Part shown: one piece after another, positions 8,531 through 8,740 of the stretch
How the letters are laid out: each line of letters starts with the position of its first letter
How positions within the stretch are numbered: the stretch's first letter is position 1
Source of the DNA: Collimonas sp. UBA1456
GTDB taxonomy: Bacteria; Pseudomonadota; Gammaproteobacteria; Burkholderiales; Burkholderiaceae_D
Assembly (NCBI GenBank): GCA_002325825.1
Contig: DCSW01000085.1
Coordinates: forward strand, 1-8,740
DNA: 8,740 nucleotides
Reading direction: 5' to 3'
Notes under the pieces: generated by a model
Databases searched by the model: none
What the model was told of the DNA's origin: nothing
What the model saw: the letters and a program-made list of their open reading frames with translations, nothing else
Position numbers and translations under genes: made by a program

Positions 8531-8740
8531 CTAAGACAGCGTTCCGGTGGCAGCGATTTTCTTTTCGATCTCGGCTTTCAGGCTGGTTAGCCGTATGCGC
8601 ACGCCGTGTAAGGAGCTGAACAAAATATCCTTGTCGCGGTTCCGGTCTTGCATCAGGCGCGCCATAGCTGAGCCTGTAAACGCTTCTTTGTAAATAAATT
8701 CCACTGCATTATCAATAATCGTACTTTTGAATACGTACTT
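8531..8740 (-). CDS. Partial unrecognised reading frame, C-terminal end only
   Basis: A frame open from the window edge gives 69 codons before TAG at 8531-8533. I do not recognise the family. The visible part contains FIYKEAFTGSAMARLMQDR, then a charged segment, ILFSSLHGVRIRLTSLKAE, that could form an amphipathic helix or coiled coil, and ends IEKKIAATGTLS. Its start lies outside the window. A frame this long can occur by chance, but its protein-like composition and same-strand orientation make a gene fragment plausible. It does not look like the histidine-kinase end of PilS, which would be expected upstream of pilR. Given the decay next door, it may itself be truncated. Confidence 0.35.
   Translation of the reverse strand, partial: KYVFKSTIIDNAVEFIYKEAFTGSAMARLMQDRNRDKDILFSSLHGVRIRLTSLKAEIEKKIAATGTLS

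Overview
The window looks like a betaproteobacterial chromosome, probably Burkholderiales and perhaps near Oxalobacteraceae. This rests on three things: the linked order pilR-ampD-nrdA-nrdB-histone on one strand, a class Ia reductase large subunit with two ATP-cones, and a small Lys/Ala-rich histone H1-like protein ending in the motif LNPAAAWPFPTG. The taxonomic call comes from recognising protein families by eye, not from a search. All assignable genes are on the minus strand, so transcription runs from high to low coordinates.

Layout from right to left, in the direction of transcription. At 8740-8531 the 3' end of an unrecognised reading frame enters the window. At 8278-7769 is a DUF1993-family gene interrupted by one in-frame TAA. 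At 7730-6342 is a wrecked NtrC/PilR-type response regulator with at least three in-frame stops, several frameshifts and a deletion that removes the Walker B region. At 6320-5666 is an ampD pseudogene with a lost zinc-ligand histidine, a frameshift and an amber codon. At about 5622-5558 is a promoter candidate with two tandem NrdR-box-like sites. A leader of roughly 430 nt with several small inverted repeats follows, then intact nrdA (5151-2248), intact nrdB (2086-911), an intergenic stretch with a perfect 36-bp palindrome, and an intact histone H1-like gene (557-228).

The functional core is deoxyribonucleotide synthesis. NrdA (catalytic and allosteric subunit) and NrdB (diiron/tyrosyl radical subunit) form the aerobic class Ia ribonucleotide reductase. 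Every catalytic residue I could map is present, and the expected NrdR control sites lie upstream. The histone-like protein is probably a separate nucleoid-associated gene.

The most striking feature is the boundary near 5660. Downstream of it, about 4.2 kb of coding sequence has no lesion. Upstream of it, three consecutive genes are broken by nonsense codons, indels, deletions and loss of active-site residues. That pattern suggests ongoing gene loss (type IV pilus regulation, peptidoglycan recycling), as in a host-associated or recently bottlenecked lineage. I found no CRISPR array, insertion sequence, RNA gene or defence system. No clearly undescribed system is evident; the structured nrdA leader and the unexplained palindromes are the best candidates for something new.
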